From Hirudinaria manillensis (taxonomy: Eukaryota > Annelida > Clitellata > Hirudinida > Hirudinidae): a stretch of DNA of 64,000 nt. The notes beneath the pieces were generated by a model, which saw only the letters and a list, made by a program, of their open reading frames with translations, was not told where the DNA came from and did not search any database. Location of the stretch: NCBI GenBank assembly GCA_034509925.1, contig CM067529.1, forward strand, positions 10,813,501 through 10,877,500, written 5' to 3'. The position numbers were made by a program, and so were the translations under genes. Within the stretch, counting starts at the first letter, position 1; every line of letters starts with the position of its first letter. Below are positions 10,625-22,414 of this stretch, one piece after another.

Positions 10625-11799
10625 TTTTTAAATAATAAACAAAATATATAAATATTTTATTAATTATAGCTAATTTATATTTGTGTTGAAATGCTGGACA
10701 AATATCTAAGCAAAGACCAAATAAAAAATGTGATTTTGTTGCATATCAGCATCAATTTAAACATTTGACCAACACATACCCAGAGAAGATGTTAATTGTT
10801 GATTATATCGATGATAATGAGGATAACGAATTATGGTGATGAGGACGATGGTTTTATTTTTTAAATTAATATTATAATTACAATTATTATGGAGTTGGCA
10901 TTTGGCAGTTTATCGGATTGTAATCTATTTTATAAAAACATTTTATTCAGTCCTGAAAGGATCTTAAAATTCATCAACGTAAAATCTCACCTAACATAAG
11001 GTATGATAATAGGTCAGTAATATAAATTTATAAAATGTTAGAGTAGTTGTCATAAAGCGTTGAAAAACAAAAAACAAATCAAAACTGATCGATAATTTTA
11101 GTTATTAATTAACTTATAAGTTGTCTTTATTGAACTAGTTTAAATTATATTTAACCATTATTTAATTAATTAAATTATAATGAACTTTAATGAACTCGTT
11201 TCACAAGTAGATAAAACTTAACAAGCTCTGAAATGGCAGAATTCATCCTAACTATAGATTGTAACATTAAAACAAAAACTTAAAAATTCCTTCAAAAATC
11301 TCCCACGAAATTAACGCCCTCAAATTAAAAATTATTATTATAAACTGAAAATCAATAAAAGAACATTAGTCAGTTAAAAAATGAGTTCTGGATTAAGGAG
11401 TAAAAAAAAAACAATTTTTTCGTACGCTATAATTATCTTATCCTTAGTGAATAGAAAGAGCTTTCAAACGAGACCAAAGCTGGATTGTTCTTGGAGACAT
11501 TTGATTGGTTACCAACCAAACAGGAAGTTAACAAAATTAAAGTGAAAGAGTGATATTTTTGTTATGTAAATATTTTTTTAAAGAATAATAATGAATATAT
11601 TTGCGAAATTATTGAGAGGTTGGTATAATAGATACTTGTCAAAAATATTTAATAAGATTAACACAAATAAACACAAATGTTGAATAAAGCAAAAATTAAT
11701 TAATTTAAAAAATAAAATTCACAGATATAAGTCACGATTAAGCATTAGTTAATAATCACGAGCGAAAATTTTCAGAATCTATGGATAGCCTTGTCAAGC
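10625..11799. other. Intergenic AT-rich sequence with relic of a G/F-type receptor 5' end
   Basis: No intact gene. Bases 11381-11530 (ATGAGTTCTGGATTAAG onward) match the 5' end of remnant G (17301) and the intron-like stretch at 14737-14900, so this is a leftover of the diverged G/F receptor subtype. Bases 11000-11340 align with 17030-17260. Confidence 0.5.
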
Positions 11800-11807
11800 T
11801 ATAAATA
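11800..11807 (+). promoter_or_regulatory. TATA box of CTL receptor E
   Basis: TATAAATA lies 162 bp before the receptor E ATG, with the conserved TAGCCTTGTCTATTA and GACCGTGAGAAATATTTTCTA blocks after it. A partial duplicate of the block (GGATAGCCTTGTCAAG) lies just upstream. Confidence 0.65.
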
Positions 11808-11961
11808 GCCTTGTCTATTACAATAGCTGTTGGTTCGCAATGAGACCGTGAGAAATATTTTCTAATATCAATAGCATCGGATATGTTGAGCTTTGAGAGG
11901 TTTTATCAACTTTTATAATATAGGAAATTATTGGTGTAGCAATTGTAACTATTAAATTATC

Positions 11962-13295
11962 ATGCAACTGAGGCCTTTCCTTAAATATCAAGGTTAGTAA
12001 CGGTATTTTAATTTTTTTTTTAAATGAGGAAAACCATCCTTAATTGATTAAAAATTATTAACAATATTAAGAAGCAATTCACTGCACGCGTTTTTAGGCC
12101 ATTTATTGATTTCTTTTATTCTTATTTTATTTTTAATTTAGTGATATTTCTCCTATTACGACTAAATCCAACAAGATCTTCCTCTTACTGCGATAATGGA
12201 ATATGCTTTTACGCTGATTATGCCTTCGCCAATGGATGGGTGGACGCTCAACAACAATGTCACAATAAATACGGAAGCATTTTGTTGGAAATATACAATA
12301 CAACTTATGCGCATGCAACGGAAAAAGCAATTAAGACCTTTGGCTTACTTGGATCTTACTTGACCTTCGGTTTGATGTTCGTAAACAATCAGTTTAAATG
12401 GCTTTCATCAGGTTTGGCAAATTTGTACCTTTGCAGTGAGAACAAATTTAAGACTTGACAGAATTATTTTAGGTAAAACAGCTTTAATTGATAATATCGG
12501 CATAAGCATCGTTGGACAATTTCAGGGGACGTGTTATTCTTACCTCATTTATAACGGATCCCATCTTAGGATTGAACCTTCGTGTGATAATAAGACAAAT
12601 TATGGTAGTTTTATATGTTTGAAAGGTTTGTTAATAAATATATAATTTTAAAAAAATATTTAATTCTATTTGTTTGTATTATCAAATAATGACATCCTTA
12701 TTACTACAGATAATGGCAATGTATATACATCAACGCTATCTACATCAACAGCTTCTTACAGAAGCGCATTTCAAAGCTTCAAAAATGTGTTTTTAACATT
12801 AAGTGGCTCCAACAACACCATTGGAACAATGGCCAATTCAACGGAATTCAAAGACAACAACAAAGAATCAAACGAACAACAACAACAAGCGAACAACAAC
12901 ATTGCAGTTGGAGTTGGAGTCGGTGTTACTCCCCCATTAATTATTATCTTTCTGATCATTCTCATCGTTGTTCTTTTAAAGCGCGGGTGGGTTGTTTAAT
13001 TTTTTCTTTTCATTTTGAAGCCATATTTTTAACAACATTCGTTATTTATATATTATTTCTAAGGTCATGCAATGCAAGAGAAAAATCTTCAAACTTCTCT
13101 AAGATTGCAGTGGTTCATCCCAAGCCAAATACAAATGAAATCACAACATCAGAAGTCAATAAATTACCATCGAATGGAAACTTGAGCAGAAATGACTTTA
13201 AAGAAGAAAAAAATTATGAACAACTTCACAATTATGAAAATCAAGGCCATTGCTATGCTTCCTTATGGAAACCTATTACACTACCGAATGCATAA
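11962..13295 (+). CDS. C-type-lectin-like membrane receptor E, ITAM-like tail (five exons)
   Basis: Exons 11962-11992, 12142-12411, 12473-12625, 12710-12986 and 13064-13295. All are GT-AG, phases 1,1,1,2, open for 320 codons. Signal peptide MQLRPFLKYQ then VIFLLLRLNPTR. The CTL domain has CDNGIC, W-VDAQQQC, LTFGLMFVNNQFKWLSSG and three later Cys (GTCYSYL, SCDN, FICLKG), with no WND or EPN/QPD. An Asn/Gln-rich stalk precedes the TM helix (IAVGVGVGVTPPLIII onward, ending LLKRG). The tail of about 78 residues has three clustered tyrosines: YEQL, then YENQ, then YASL, with nine residues between YEQL and YASL. That matches a slightly long ITAM (YxxL-x6-12-YxxL), and YENQ fits the Grb2-SH2 pYxN preference. 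This is the only fully intact ITAM-type gene here. An activating role is inference. Confidence 0.85.
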
Positions 13296-14690
13296 TTTAT
13301 AAATAAGACACGAAATACATAAATTTGGTATATTTATTATATTTTTGTTGAAAAGCTGGACAAATATCTACACAAAGACCAAATCAAAAATGTGATTCTA
13401 CCAGCATCAATTTAAACATTTGACCAACACATACCCAGAGTTGTTAATTGTTGATGATATCGATGATGACGAAGATGACGAATTATGGTGATGAGGATTA
13501 TATTGTTTAAATTACTATTACAATTATTATTGAGCTTAAAGCACCCTAGACACCATATACTTTTCAGCTCCTATTACAACGGAGAAGCCAAAAACTAATT
13601 TTCGTATAATCCGTCATTTTAAGGGTCAATCGTTTTTATCCACGATGACTATTACTACCAAATGTTAAGTCAGATTTCTTAAACAGAAACAATTTAGTTG
13701 GCAGTTGATCTGATTGTATTCTATTACTTCCATTGAATTATTTCTGGCACATATTTCATTTGTTGTGCTATGTGGATAAATATAATAGAAAAAAATAATA
13801 ATAGTTACATGACAACTGACATTAATTGAGTAAGGCTTCACGACTATGACAAAAACAAGTGCTGAGAATAGAGATATCAACCAATAGTACCATAAATATG
13901 AGGAATTACTGATTGTCAAAATGTTGTCAAATATTCAATCAAAACTCGATGTAACATTGAACAAGATGGTTCTAATATGTAGTTTAGCTGTTTGCTTTTC
14001 AAAACTACAAGGGGAATCAAAACTCTAGTCGCAAAAATTTTAAAGCTAGAAAGAAGAGCTTAATGGACGACATAAATGTCAATTTTTTCTTTAAAGTGCG
14101 AAACGCTTGCATGTGGCAAATATTTTTGACAAGCAGTGAATATTCAAAACTTTTCTTAATCTCGGTAGGGCAATCCCAAGACTGTACCAACTTTAATCGA
14201 CAAAACATATTCGTGAACGCATAATTTACTCAGGTTAAAAATAGTCTCGTTTTTTAATTAAACCCATGGTGCACGATGAGACCATGGGAAACATTTTTAG
14301 ATTCAATAGGACCGTTGTGAGTAATTTGCAGAAGTTTTATCACAATGATTATGCAACTAAATTCTTTGGAAGTTTGGTAACGACATTAACAGTAAAGTAC
14401 TGTTAATAATGTTAAGCAAATAATGATTAAAAATTTAGAAAGAATTCAATCAATTAAAAATTGTTAATACCAATAATGATATCATTTTTAAGCTCTCAAA
14501 CACGTAATGTTTAACAATTAGGCAAAGTTTAACGGTTTTAAAATTTAAAAAATAAATTAATCACAAATATAGAAACGTACGTAAAAAACACAAACATTTC
14601 TTTAAAAGATATAAATATCAATGTAACCAACGCCATCAAAACTAAGAAAAATAAAAGTCATTACCAACAAAATTTCAATTTAATAACAAT
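13296..14690. other. Intergenic sequence with a decayed receptor promoter
   Basis: No gene recognised. Bases 13310-13500 resemble 10640-10850 behind D. A degraded promoter block lies at about 14230-14350 (TTAAAAATAGTCTCG then GATGAGACCATGGGAAACATTTTTAG), probably the original 5' end of remnant F. Confidence 0.5.
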
Positions 14691-15178
14691 ATAAAATATC
14701 TAATAAATACAAAAAAATATAAAATCAAGAAAAAAAATGATTTGCGTATTACTAAGCAAATATAAGCAATTTTTCATGCACTATAATTATCTTGTAGTGA
14801 ATAGAAAGAACTTCCAAGACGTATCATTATTGAGCACATTTGATCCGAACGGGAAGCTAAAAACATTATTAAAACATTGGCAAACTGTGAATTTTTTAAT
14901 TAATATTTCAACTAAATGTAATAATGTATGCTCTTACGAAAATTCTTACCAGGTGGGCAAAGAGTTTATATTATCAATTATATAATCTTCTAATCAACAA
15001 TATTTTTATATGAATTAGTCACTTACACAATCATAAATCACATTAAAAACGCAAGCGCAATCTAACATTTCAAAACTTATTTTTATATTATTATCATTAA
15101 TATATATTTTAAAAATATATTTATAATAATATTTTATATGCCTGTTATCTTGTTAATACAGATTGACCAAAGGTGTGT

Positions 15179-15214
<36 letters not shown>

Positions 15215-16056
15215 AACCATTCGTAAACGGCAACAAGTTGGGAAGAAGCTCAAAGATATTGTTCTAGAAATGGAAGTATTTTACTGGAAATTTACGATGA
15301 GAGATATAGAGATATTACGATGAATGCTTTAGTTCAATTTCACACAAATTCGTATATAGTCGGACATTATTTTTTACTTGGATTGGAATACATTAATGGC
15401 CAATTTCGATGGTTAACAACAAGTTAGTGATGATTCAAGTGATTATCTGGATAATCAATATATAATTTATTATAGATATCTTCATTCTAGAAAGAATAGC
15501 TACTCAACTACCAATAAACTTTGGAAGTTTCACTCAAACATGCGAAGCTTTTATCGTGTGGAGTGGATCTCAGTTACGCATCGAACCATCATGTGGTAAC
15601 TTAAATGAAGGTCACCGATTCATTTGAAGGTAACAAAAACATTTTTTAATTGATTTTATAATCATTGAATATTTCCAAATTTCAGACAAAATCAATCCGA
15701 CAACGAGTAATTAGTATCTCTCTCATCGTTTTTATTATTATTCACATTAAAAGAAGGTTGGCTCTTTGTATTTTTCTGACGAGATGTTTATGCCTGCATT
15801 CATTTTGTATGCAATCTATTCAAGGTTAAATAGTAACAATAACGGTAGGTTTTACAACTCGAAGAAATCAGAAGTCATTTCGAAACCAATTGCTTATGTA
15901 ATCACAGTCTCAGAAGTCATTAAATCTCCATTGAATGGAAACCTGAGCAGGCCTGACCTCAACGAAGAGAAAAATTATGAAGAACTTCACAATTATGAAA
16001 ATCAATTTCATTGCTATGCTTCCTTCCACAAGCCTAATAAATTACCTGATGTATAA
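14691..16056 (+). pseudogene. CTL receptor F, degenerate G/F-subtype copy
   Basis: Bases 14737-14900 match intron-like sequence after relic first exons at 11381 and 17301. The CTL exon runs from about 15228 (ATSWEEAQRYC then SILLEIYDERYRD, FLLGLEYINGQFRWLTTS) to a stop near 15427; its N-terminal part is replaced by the TA repeat. A further CTL exon (about 15487-15630: GSQLRIEPSCGN then RFI) has lost the final Cys codon region, which now reads as a stop. The TM exon has a large deletion. The tail exon (15825-16056) is fully open with YEEL-x9-YASF, so the last leucine of the ITAM-like pair is replaced. Multiple lesions make it a pseudogene. Confidence 0.75.
15180..15212. repeat. (TA)n microsatellite
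   Basis: About 16 uninterrupted TA dinucleotides lie at the left edge of the F lectin exon, where the CDxxGIC part of the domain should be. Confidence 0.9.
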
Positions 16057-17300
16057 TGTTAGCATTGCCCACAAAATATTCAGTGTTAGTGATTTTTAAA
16101 ACCAAGAAAATGGTATTTTTAATATTTATATTTGCACTTATATTTTGTACATTGTTTTGATGTTTGTGTCATGAAGAAGAATTGATGTGCAAATGATTTA
16201 CAAACGATTGTGATCCCTACGAAGAGGGGTTTAAATTTTAAATCGAAAACAAACTATTGTTTTCTTTCTTTTATGATTTTTATAACCGGTTTTACTGCCT
16301 TTGGGACAAGAAGATTCATGAGACACTCGATGAGATCAAACTTCATACTGGAATTTGATAAACTAGTTACAAAAAAAATGTTTGCTAATGATAATTTTGC
16401 ATTGACCCACTGTTGGTATTTTCAGACTGGTTTCAGTAATCACATTTACAATAATAAAATAGTTATAATAAATAAATACGAAATAGTTTCGTTAAAGTTT
16501 AAAACAAATTAACCAGTCTATTAATTATAAAAAAAAATTTATATTCATTCAAAACTAAAACGATGTGTTGTTGACAAAATAAGGCTTATTTAATTAAAAC
16601 CCGAGAATAACTTCACTAAAAGGAAAAAGAATTAAAGAAAGTAAAATAGACCGCAAGTTTATCAAATTTTCATATAAAAATTTGTTTTTGTAATTATTTA
16701 AACTAGTTATCCTACAGTCCCTAGATGGCAAAATATTAAAAGGTGGCAATATTTGGTTCACGTAGTCATAGCATTACTAAACAAAGACATTGGTCAGAAC
16801 ACAATTTAAGTTAAAGCTACCTAAAGAAAGTGGTTTATTTCAGTTTCTGCTAAAATATTATTTTACAAGAAATGCGAGCATTTATCAGTAATATAGCATA
16901 GTATTCATTATAATCTATAAAAACATTTTATTCAGTCCTGAAACGATCTTCAAATTCATCAACGTAATATCTCACCTAACATTAAGTGTAAATAATAGGT
17001 CAATAATTTAAATTTATAAAATGTTAGAGTATTTATATAAATATAATTTAATATTAGTTTCAAAATTATATTCAGTTATTAAATTATTAGTTGTCTTTAT
17101 TGAAGTAGTTTAACAAGTAGATAAAACTTAAGAAGCTCTGAAATGGCAGAATTCATCCTAACTATAGAATATAACATAAAACAAAAACATAAAAATTTCT
17201 TCAGAAATTTACGAAATAATCTCCCACGAAATTAACGCCCTCAAATTACAATTCATTATCAAAAACTGAAATTTAACAAGAAAATATTAGTCGGTTACAA
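16057..17300. other. Intergenic sequence shared with B and D flanks
   Basis: Bases 16057-16510 duplicate 3981-4450. Bases 16900-17290 match 10920-11380. No gene is recognised; the short open frame at 16210-16512 lies in the duplicated flank and is not conserved as coding in the other copy. Confidence 0.5.
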
Positions 17301-17645
17301 ATGAGTTCTGGTTTAACAAGTAAAATAGTTAATTGATGACAGCTTCATTGTTATTTGCTTCGTTGTGGATAAGTCTAACAAAATGTGACATCTATTGCGA
17401 TGATAAATATGGCATCTGCCTGTTTACCAACTCTTTTGACACGGCAACTAGTTGGGAAGAAGCTCAAAGATATTGTTCTAGAAATGGAAGTATTTTGCTG
17501 GAAATATACGATGAAGAATATTGAGATATTACGATGACTGCATTTGTTCAATTTAACATAAACTCGTATTTAGTCGGACATTATTTCTTGCTTGGATTGG
17601 AATACATTAATGGTCAATTTAGATGGTTAACAACAAGTTGGTGAT
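17301..17645 (+). pseudogene. CTL receptor G, 5' remnant of a diverged receptor
   Basis: An ATG at 17336 opens a signal peptide-like start (MTASLLFASLWISLTKC) followed by CDDKYGICLFT, W-EEAQRYC, SILLEIYDEEY. A TGA then interrupts the frame at about 17522. Beyond it the frame continues as ITMTAFVQF, FLLGLEYINGQFRWLTTSW and stops at 17642. No later CTL exon, TM or tail follows. Sequence identity is closest to F, and both use ILLEIYDE and GLEYINGQFRW, a subtype distinct from A-E and H. ATGAGTTCTGG at 17301 may be the old first exon. Confidence 0.75.
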
Positions 17646-18566
17646 ATATGTACCTTTGCATCATCTTCCACAAATAGCACTGAATTTAATGCCAGTAAGG
17701 TTTATTTTATTATTAAATCAAGAGAAATAAATTGTTTTATTGAATCATAACATCATGCCATATAGGTCGTGTCAGTTCAGAAACGGGTGTTTATTATTAA
17801 AATATCGCCGATGTGGTCGTCGAATCCGTGTGTCTTCAAAATATTCCAAAAACGGTTGGAAATCATCTGGAAGAATATTAACAAGACTTTCAAACGATGA
17901 ATCCAGATGAGACCCAGGTACAAAGGCCACCGCATCTGTAAGGATTCGATATCATTCTCGTACTATCGTTGCATTCAATTAGACTGCAGATGATCTGGCA
18001 AATCTGAAACAAAAAACAGCCCTTATGCCTAGGAAAAGGGAAATTATTCCGAAAGGCACTAGTCGCTATTAGCCAAAAGAACGTATTCCAAAAGAAGATG
18101 ATTTTGATAAAAAAATTAGTGAATACAAATGAACGACATTTTTTAAAAATTCTTTCCGGGTTGTCTTCTTTGGGATCAAGAAGTGAGACAATCGATGATT
18201 CAACATTTAACAATAATTCTAAATTCAAGCAAATACTACGTTTTAAAAATATTCTTAAATCTTATTTCACTTAATATATTTTCCCTAACATCTAAAAGAT
18301 TCATCAAATTTATTTTATGAATAATTACACATTGCCATGGTTTTTTTTTTTGTAGCCTAATTCGCTTCCATACGTACATATTGTATTCATATTTCATTCA
18401 AGTTTTTGTTCATATCTGTTTTCTTATATAATATAAATATTATATTATCCTAAAGAGGGGATTTCTACTTTAGAATAAAACTTTTTAAGATTTGCATCGC
18501 AGTTTCGTTGGCTTATGTGTAAATCTTTATTGATGTTTGTTCATTAAAAACTTTATTGAACAGTTA
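17646..18566. other. Duplicate of the 6.9-7.9 kb intergenic segment, with a minus-strand open frame
   Basis: The stretch aligns with about 6945-7880. On the minus strand 18228-17890 stays open for 112 residues (NLELLLNVESSIVSLLDPKEDNPERIF onward); the paralogous stretch at 7.2-7.5 kb has stops. I do not recognise the product. It could be a decayed gene or chance. Confidence 0.4.
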
Positions 18567-18629
18567 TTTTTTTTTTTTTGAGTTTATGAGTTTATTAAGG
18601 TATGAACTTAAAATACAAAATAAACTCAT

Positions 18630-18677
18630 AGGGTCAGTCTTAAGGAAGCGCAAGCTTCCGCTAGACAGACTGGCCCT
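18630..18677 (-). other. 3'-UTR stem-loop of the non-LTR element
   Basis: GGAAGC and GCTTCC face each other across a 4-nt loop (18644-18659), inside an outer pairing of GGGTCAGTCT with AGACTGGCCC. The same structure is at 28969-29016. CR1/L2-type elements are known to use a 3' stem-loop for RT recognition; that role here is inferred. Confidence 0.55.
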
Positions 18678-19494
18678 GGAAATCATAAGATATATAATGC
18701 AACCATGTAAACTCAAATAACTGAGGCATCTCTCACTAGATGTGACTTATACAATTTTTTAAACAACAAGAACAATAACTCAAAAGGACATGAATGTAAA
18801 CAAGTTAACTCCCTAATTGAATCTGGTATTGAGTTATATAATCTGGGACCATAACACTGTATAGAGAATAATTTCAAAGTAGATTTAGCAAAAGTAGGAC
18901 TGTATTCGTGAGTGTTACGTAAGAAATAAAATGGATTGTTGTAATTATTGTTTGTTATGAAAAGGTCAGAAAATATTTTAGGAATAGAGTTGAAATGATA
19001 AGTTGATGACAGAGGCGGCAGCAGGAAAATGAAAAGCAAAATCCGTTTTTGTAATAATGATAACTGATGTAAGTCCTGTATGTAGAAGCCCATATGATAT
19101 TGCAATAAGTTAGGTAGGGATAGATGAGTGAGTAATAAAAAAGTGCTATTTTTGTGTTGATAAAAGGCCGAATCCTTGTGATTATTCAAATATTTCTAGA
19201 GACGCGATTTTGTGCATAAGATTTATGATTAAGCCAAGAAATTCGTTCATCTATTGTGATTCCTAAATATCTAACTTTCAATGACCTTTCTAGAAAAATG
19301 AAAAACAATAAAATTCGATTTGTAAACATTAACAGATAAACGATTGCTCGCAAACCAGTTTTTCAAAAGAGTTAACTCATTATTGAGTAAAGTGATAAGA
19401 TTATTTATGTTTTTTCCTGATGTGTAAATAACAATATCATCAGCATATATTAATACTTTGAGAAGATCAGAAGAACATTGAAAATCATTAATAT

Positions 19495-19705
19495 TGTTGT
19501 AACCCGGGGTCTGATGAATTAATTAACGTAAGTATATCTTTATTGGATTTAACTAATGGCAAATACGGCTGGACGATTTGGTCGATTGCTTGTCCCGATG
19601 GAACTGCCTAATGACTCGAATCGCTAGATACGACTTCGAAATAAAAGATTCTGAATATTAACTAAACTTAATTAATTAATTAATTAAATAATCAGGGATC
19701 CAACA
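19495..19705 (-). repeat. LTR (3' LTR relative to element)
   Basis: A 211-bp LTR with TG...CA ends. A purine-rich tract on the minus strand (AAGGAGGGGGCAA, 19706-19718) sits directly inside it, as expected for a polypurine tract. Confidence 0.85.
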
Positions 19706-19716
19706 TTGCCCCCTCC

Positions 19717-20460
19717 TTAAACAGGCTGTTCTGTTTCTCCGTGATATTTTGCAAATCGATTGCTGTGGACCACTTTCATTCTAGTCCTTGCTGATTTCTG
19801 TATGCGGTATACCACGTCGTTTATTTTCTTTATGATTCGGTATGGTCCTTCCCAATCTTTTTGTAACTTTGGCGACTTCCCTTTTTTTCGTTGGGGGTTG
19901 TATAGCCAGACTAGTTCATTTTCTTTAAAGCTTATATCATTGGCTTGCCTATCGTATCTCGCTTTGGCTTGATCGCTATTAACACTAATATTTTTCCGGG
20001 CAACCTGGTGTGTATCGGCCAGTGTTTTTCTTAGGCTTGAAACATAGTCACATGCCGACTTAGGTTTTTCTGCTCTTCCGAACATCATATCGGCAGGAAG
20101 ACGAATCTCCCTCCCGAATGTCATTTTCGATGGACTAATTCCTGTCGTTTTATGCACGGCTGTCCGGTAGGCCATAAGGAAAAGTGGCAGGTATCTGTCC
20201 CAGTCATCTTGCTGTTCACTTACCATTTTTGACAAATACTGTTCCATGGTCCTGTTAAATCTCTCGACCATACCGTCCGATTGCGGATGTAATGCAGTGG
20301 TTCTTGTCTTATGGATTCCAAGGTTTTCGCATAGCTCTTGAAATATTTTCGACTCGAAATTCCTTCCTTGGTCCGAATGTAACTCTAATGGCACCCCGAA
20401 TCGACTAATCCAATTATTTACGAGAGCATCAGCTACATTTTCCGCCTCCTGATTTGGCAG
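19717..20460 (-). pseudogene. Gypsy integrase fragment
   Basis: The open frame is usable from about 20460 (PNQEAENVADALVNNW), although the first ATG is at 20394. It contains the second catalytic Asp in HSDQGRNFES and the Glu in DGMVERFNRTM of the DDE core. A C-terminal GPY/F-like module (WEGPYRIIKKINDVVYRI) follows. The HHCC zinc finger and the first catalytic Asp are missing because of the internal deletion, so it cannot be a working integrase. Confidence 0.85.
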
Positions 20461-22334
20461 TGCAAACGCTTCATTTGGTGAAGTAATCGCTGATCACTAA
20501 TAGGTACCGATTTCCCTTCTTTGATGCAGGGAATGGTCCCGTCCTGCAATACCTTTACAAATGTGTCTTTAATTTCTGTACCCCCGTAATTTAAAGGAAT
20601 CTCCATCGTTCCTTGTTGAAGGGTGCCGCCCTTCATGTCAATGGAAATTCCATAGCGACGCATGAAATCCAATCCCAGTATACATTCATCTGTAATATTG
20701 GCTATCATAAATTCCTGTTTGAATGACTTACCTCCTAAATCCACTGTAATAGTTGTGGTTCCTTGAACTGGCACTAATTCTCCGGTGGCTGTTTTTAGCT
20801 TGTAGTTGTTGATCGTTACTTTACTGTTTCTTGCCAACTTTGGTTGGACAATAGATGTAGATGCCCCTGTGTCTATTACAAGATTGTATTCTTTCCCTCC
20901 AATTTTCCCTTTAACCTCTAGTGATGATCCTTTTCCTAATGCTGTAACGTGAAAGACGAGTGGGGCATTTCGAGTTTGCTGAAACGATCTTTGCCCCTTA
21001 AATTTAGTAGCTTCAGGTTTTTCTGATTTAAAGGGCTCTCTCCAATACTGCTGGTTTTTGGAGAAGGTCGTTCTACATTCTCGGGCTAAATGGCCAGGCT
21101 TGCTACACCTGAAGCACCTTGGTCTTCCATCTACCACCTGGAATCTTAAGTTTCTTTGGGGCTTGCTGAGGTCATTGACTTGTCGGACTATTTTTTTAAT
21201 CATTTCTCTGTCTTTATCTTTATCTTTCTCCTTGTCTTTGTCTTCCTGAACTTCAACTTTCTTTACATTCAAGCTTTTTTGGATTGAGGCTCTTGCCGCT
21301 TCAATGGAGATTGCAAACGCCAATGCTTCATGGCTGGCCTTTATTCCATGAATTTTTAGTGCCATTTTGGTTTCCGCATCCCTTATCCCATCAACGAAGG
21401 CGTCAGTTATAATGTTTTCAATGAAATCCGTTGACTGTCCTGGATGGGCTAAGTATGCGAGCCTTCTGACGTCAGCTTCTAATTCTTGGAGTGATTCGCC
21501 CTGTTTTTGCGTACGGTTTTTTAATTCGTTTTTATGTACTTCCAGCATGTGGCCATTCCCAAATCTTCTTTCCATTGCTTCTGCTATTTCTGAATAGGCT
21601 TTACAGAGGAGCATTGTTTGCAAAAGCTCGGCTGCCCTTCCTCGCAGTACCATTATCAGTTCTGTTGCTTTTTCCTCTTCGGTCCACTTGTTACGTTCAG
21701 CGGCAGTTTCAAACTGATGTCTGAACACTGCCCATGGCCCTTGTCCGTCGAATAATGGTGGTCTTGTCGTTTTCTCTCTTCCATATGTCTCTGTTTTCGA
21801 TTCATTGTATTTTTTAAACTTCTCTATTTCCCTCCTCTGCTCTTCTTTTAGTGCATCTAATTCTGCTTTAACCTTTCTCAGGTCGGCCATCTCCTTGGAT
21901 GATCTGAGGTTGGCTACGTCAGTTTTTACCTCTTCCCGCAGAACATCCACGGATGTCTGGCATTTGGCTACGTCTGTCTTTACCTGCTCCCGTAAAACAT
22001 CCATGGCTACCTGGAAGTTGGTTATATCTGATTTCATATCCGACCGCAGAGTACCAATGTCACATTTCATATCTGACCGCAAAGCATCCATGCCGCAAGT
22101 CATATCTGACCGCAGAGCATTATTGTCGGCTTTCATAGATGCCTGAAGTTCTTCCCATCTTTTTCCTTTTTGATCCCCAAATTCATACTCCGACGGATCG
22201 TGATTATTTTCCAAAAGCCATTCCTCGAGCCGTCCTTGTAGTTCGGCTTTTAGGCCAGTTGCATCCAGGCCTCGATTCCTTAGTTCTCGTCTCAAATCGG
22301 GAACGCGCAAATCGTCCAGTATCTTAGGTCCCAT
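20433..22334 (-). CDS. Gypsy gag-protease with N-terminal SAP domain
   Basis: 633 codons. Residues about 6-42 form a SAP-type helix-turn-helix (LRVPDLRRELRNRGL, LKAELQGRLEEWL), a DNA-binding fold found in some Gypsy gags. Residues about 70-180 are coiled coil built from repeats of ALRSDMK and DVLREQVKTDV. Residues 190-350 are the gag capsid region (RPPLFDGQGPWAVFRHQF). A zinc knuckle CFRCSKPGHLAREC lies at 407-420. A retropepsin with VIDTGAS (about 486-492) and ILGLDF follows. After SDQRLLHQMK the protein ends in a short frameshifted tail (RRRKM), where the RT should begin. The frame is otherwise uninterrupted, consistent with a recent insertion. Confidence 0.9.
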   Translation of the reverse strand: MGPKILDDLRVPDLRRELRNRGLDATGLKAELQGRLEEWLLENNHDPSEYEFGDQKGKRWEELQASMKADNNALRSDMTCGMDALRSDMKCDIGTLRSDMKSDITNFQVAMDVLREQVKTDVAKCQTSVDVLREEVKTDVANLRSSKEMADLRKVKAELDALKEEQRREIEKFKKYNESKTETYGREKTTRPPLFDGQGPWAVFRHQFETAAERNKWTEEEKATELIMVLRGRAAELLQTMLLCKAYSEIAEAMERRFGNGHMLEVHKNELKNRTQKQGESLQELEADVRRLAYLAHPGQSTDFIENIITDAFVDGIRDAETKMALKIHGIKASHEALAFAISIEAARASIQKSLNVKKVEVQEDKDKEKDKDKDREMIKKIVRQVNDLSKPQRNLRFQVVDGRPRCFRCSKPGHLARECRTTFSKNQQYWREPFKSEKPEATKFKGQRSFQQTRNAPLVFHVTALGKGSSLEVKGKIGGKEYNLVIDTGASTSIVQPKLARNSKVTINNYKLKTATGELVPVQGTTTITVDLGGKSFKQEFMIANITDECILGLDFMRRYGISIDMKGGTLQQGTMEIPLNYGGTEIKDTFVKVLQDGTIPCIKEGKSVPISDQRLLHQMKRLHCQIRRRKM

Positions 22335-22396
22335 TTCTGTCGTTAAAACTCGCTGTCTTTACCTCTAGTGAATCGATATCCCTTTACGACGCTAAA

Positions 22397-22414
22397 TCCC
22401 ACTCCTGACACCAA
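22397..22414 (-). other. Primer-binding-site-like sequence
   Basis: Read on the minus strand, the bases just inside the 5' LTR are TTGGTGTCAGGAGTGGG, a typical tRNA-3'-end complement beginning TGG. It may match a leucine tRNA, but I cannot verify which. Confidence 0.5.

Noticed and set aside
14737-14985. Plus-strand open frame of 82 residues
   Set aside because: The start region matches intron-like sequence of the G/F receptor subtype at 11381 and has no domain; best read as relic intron.
16210-16512. Plus-strand open frame of 100 residues
   Set aside because: It lies in a duplicated flank; the paralogous stretch near 4150-4450 does not keep the frame.
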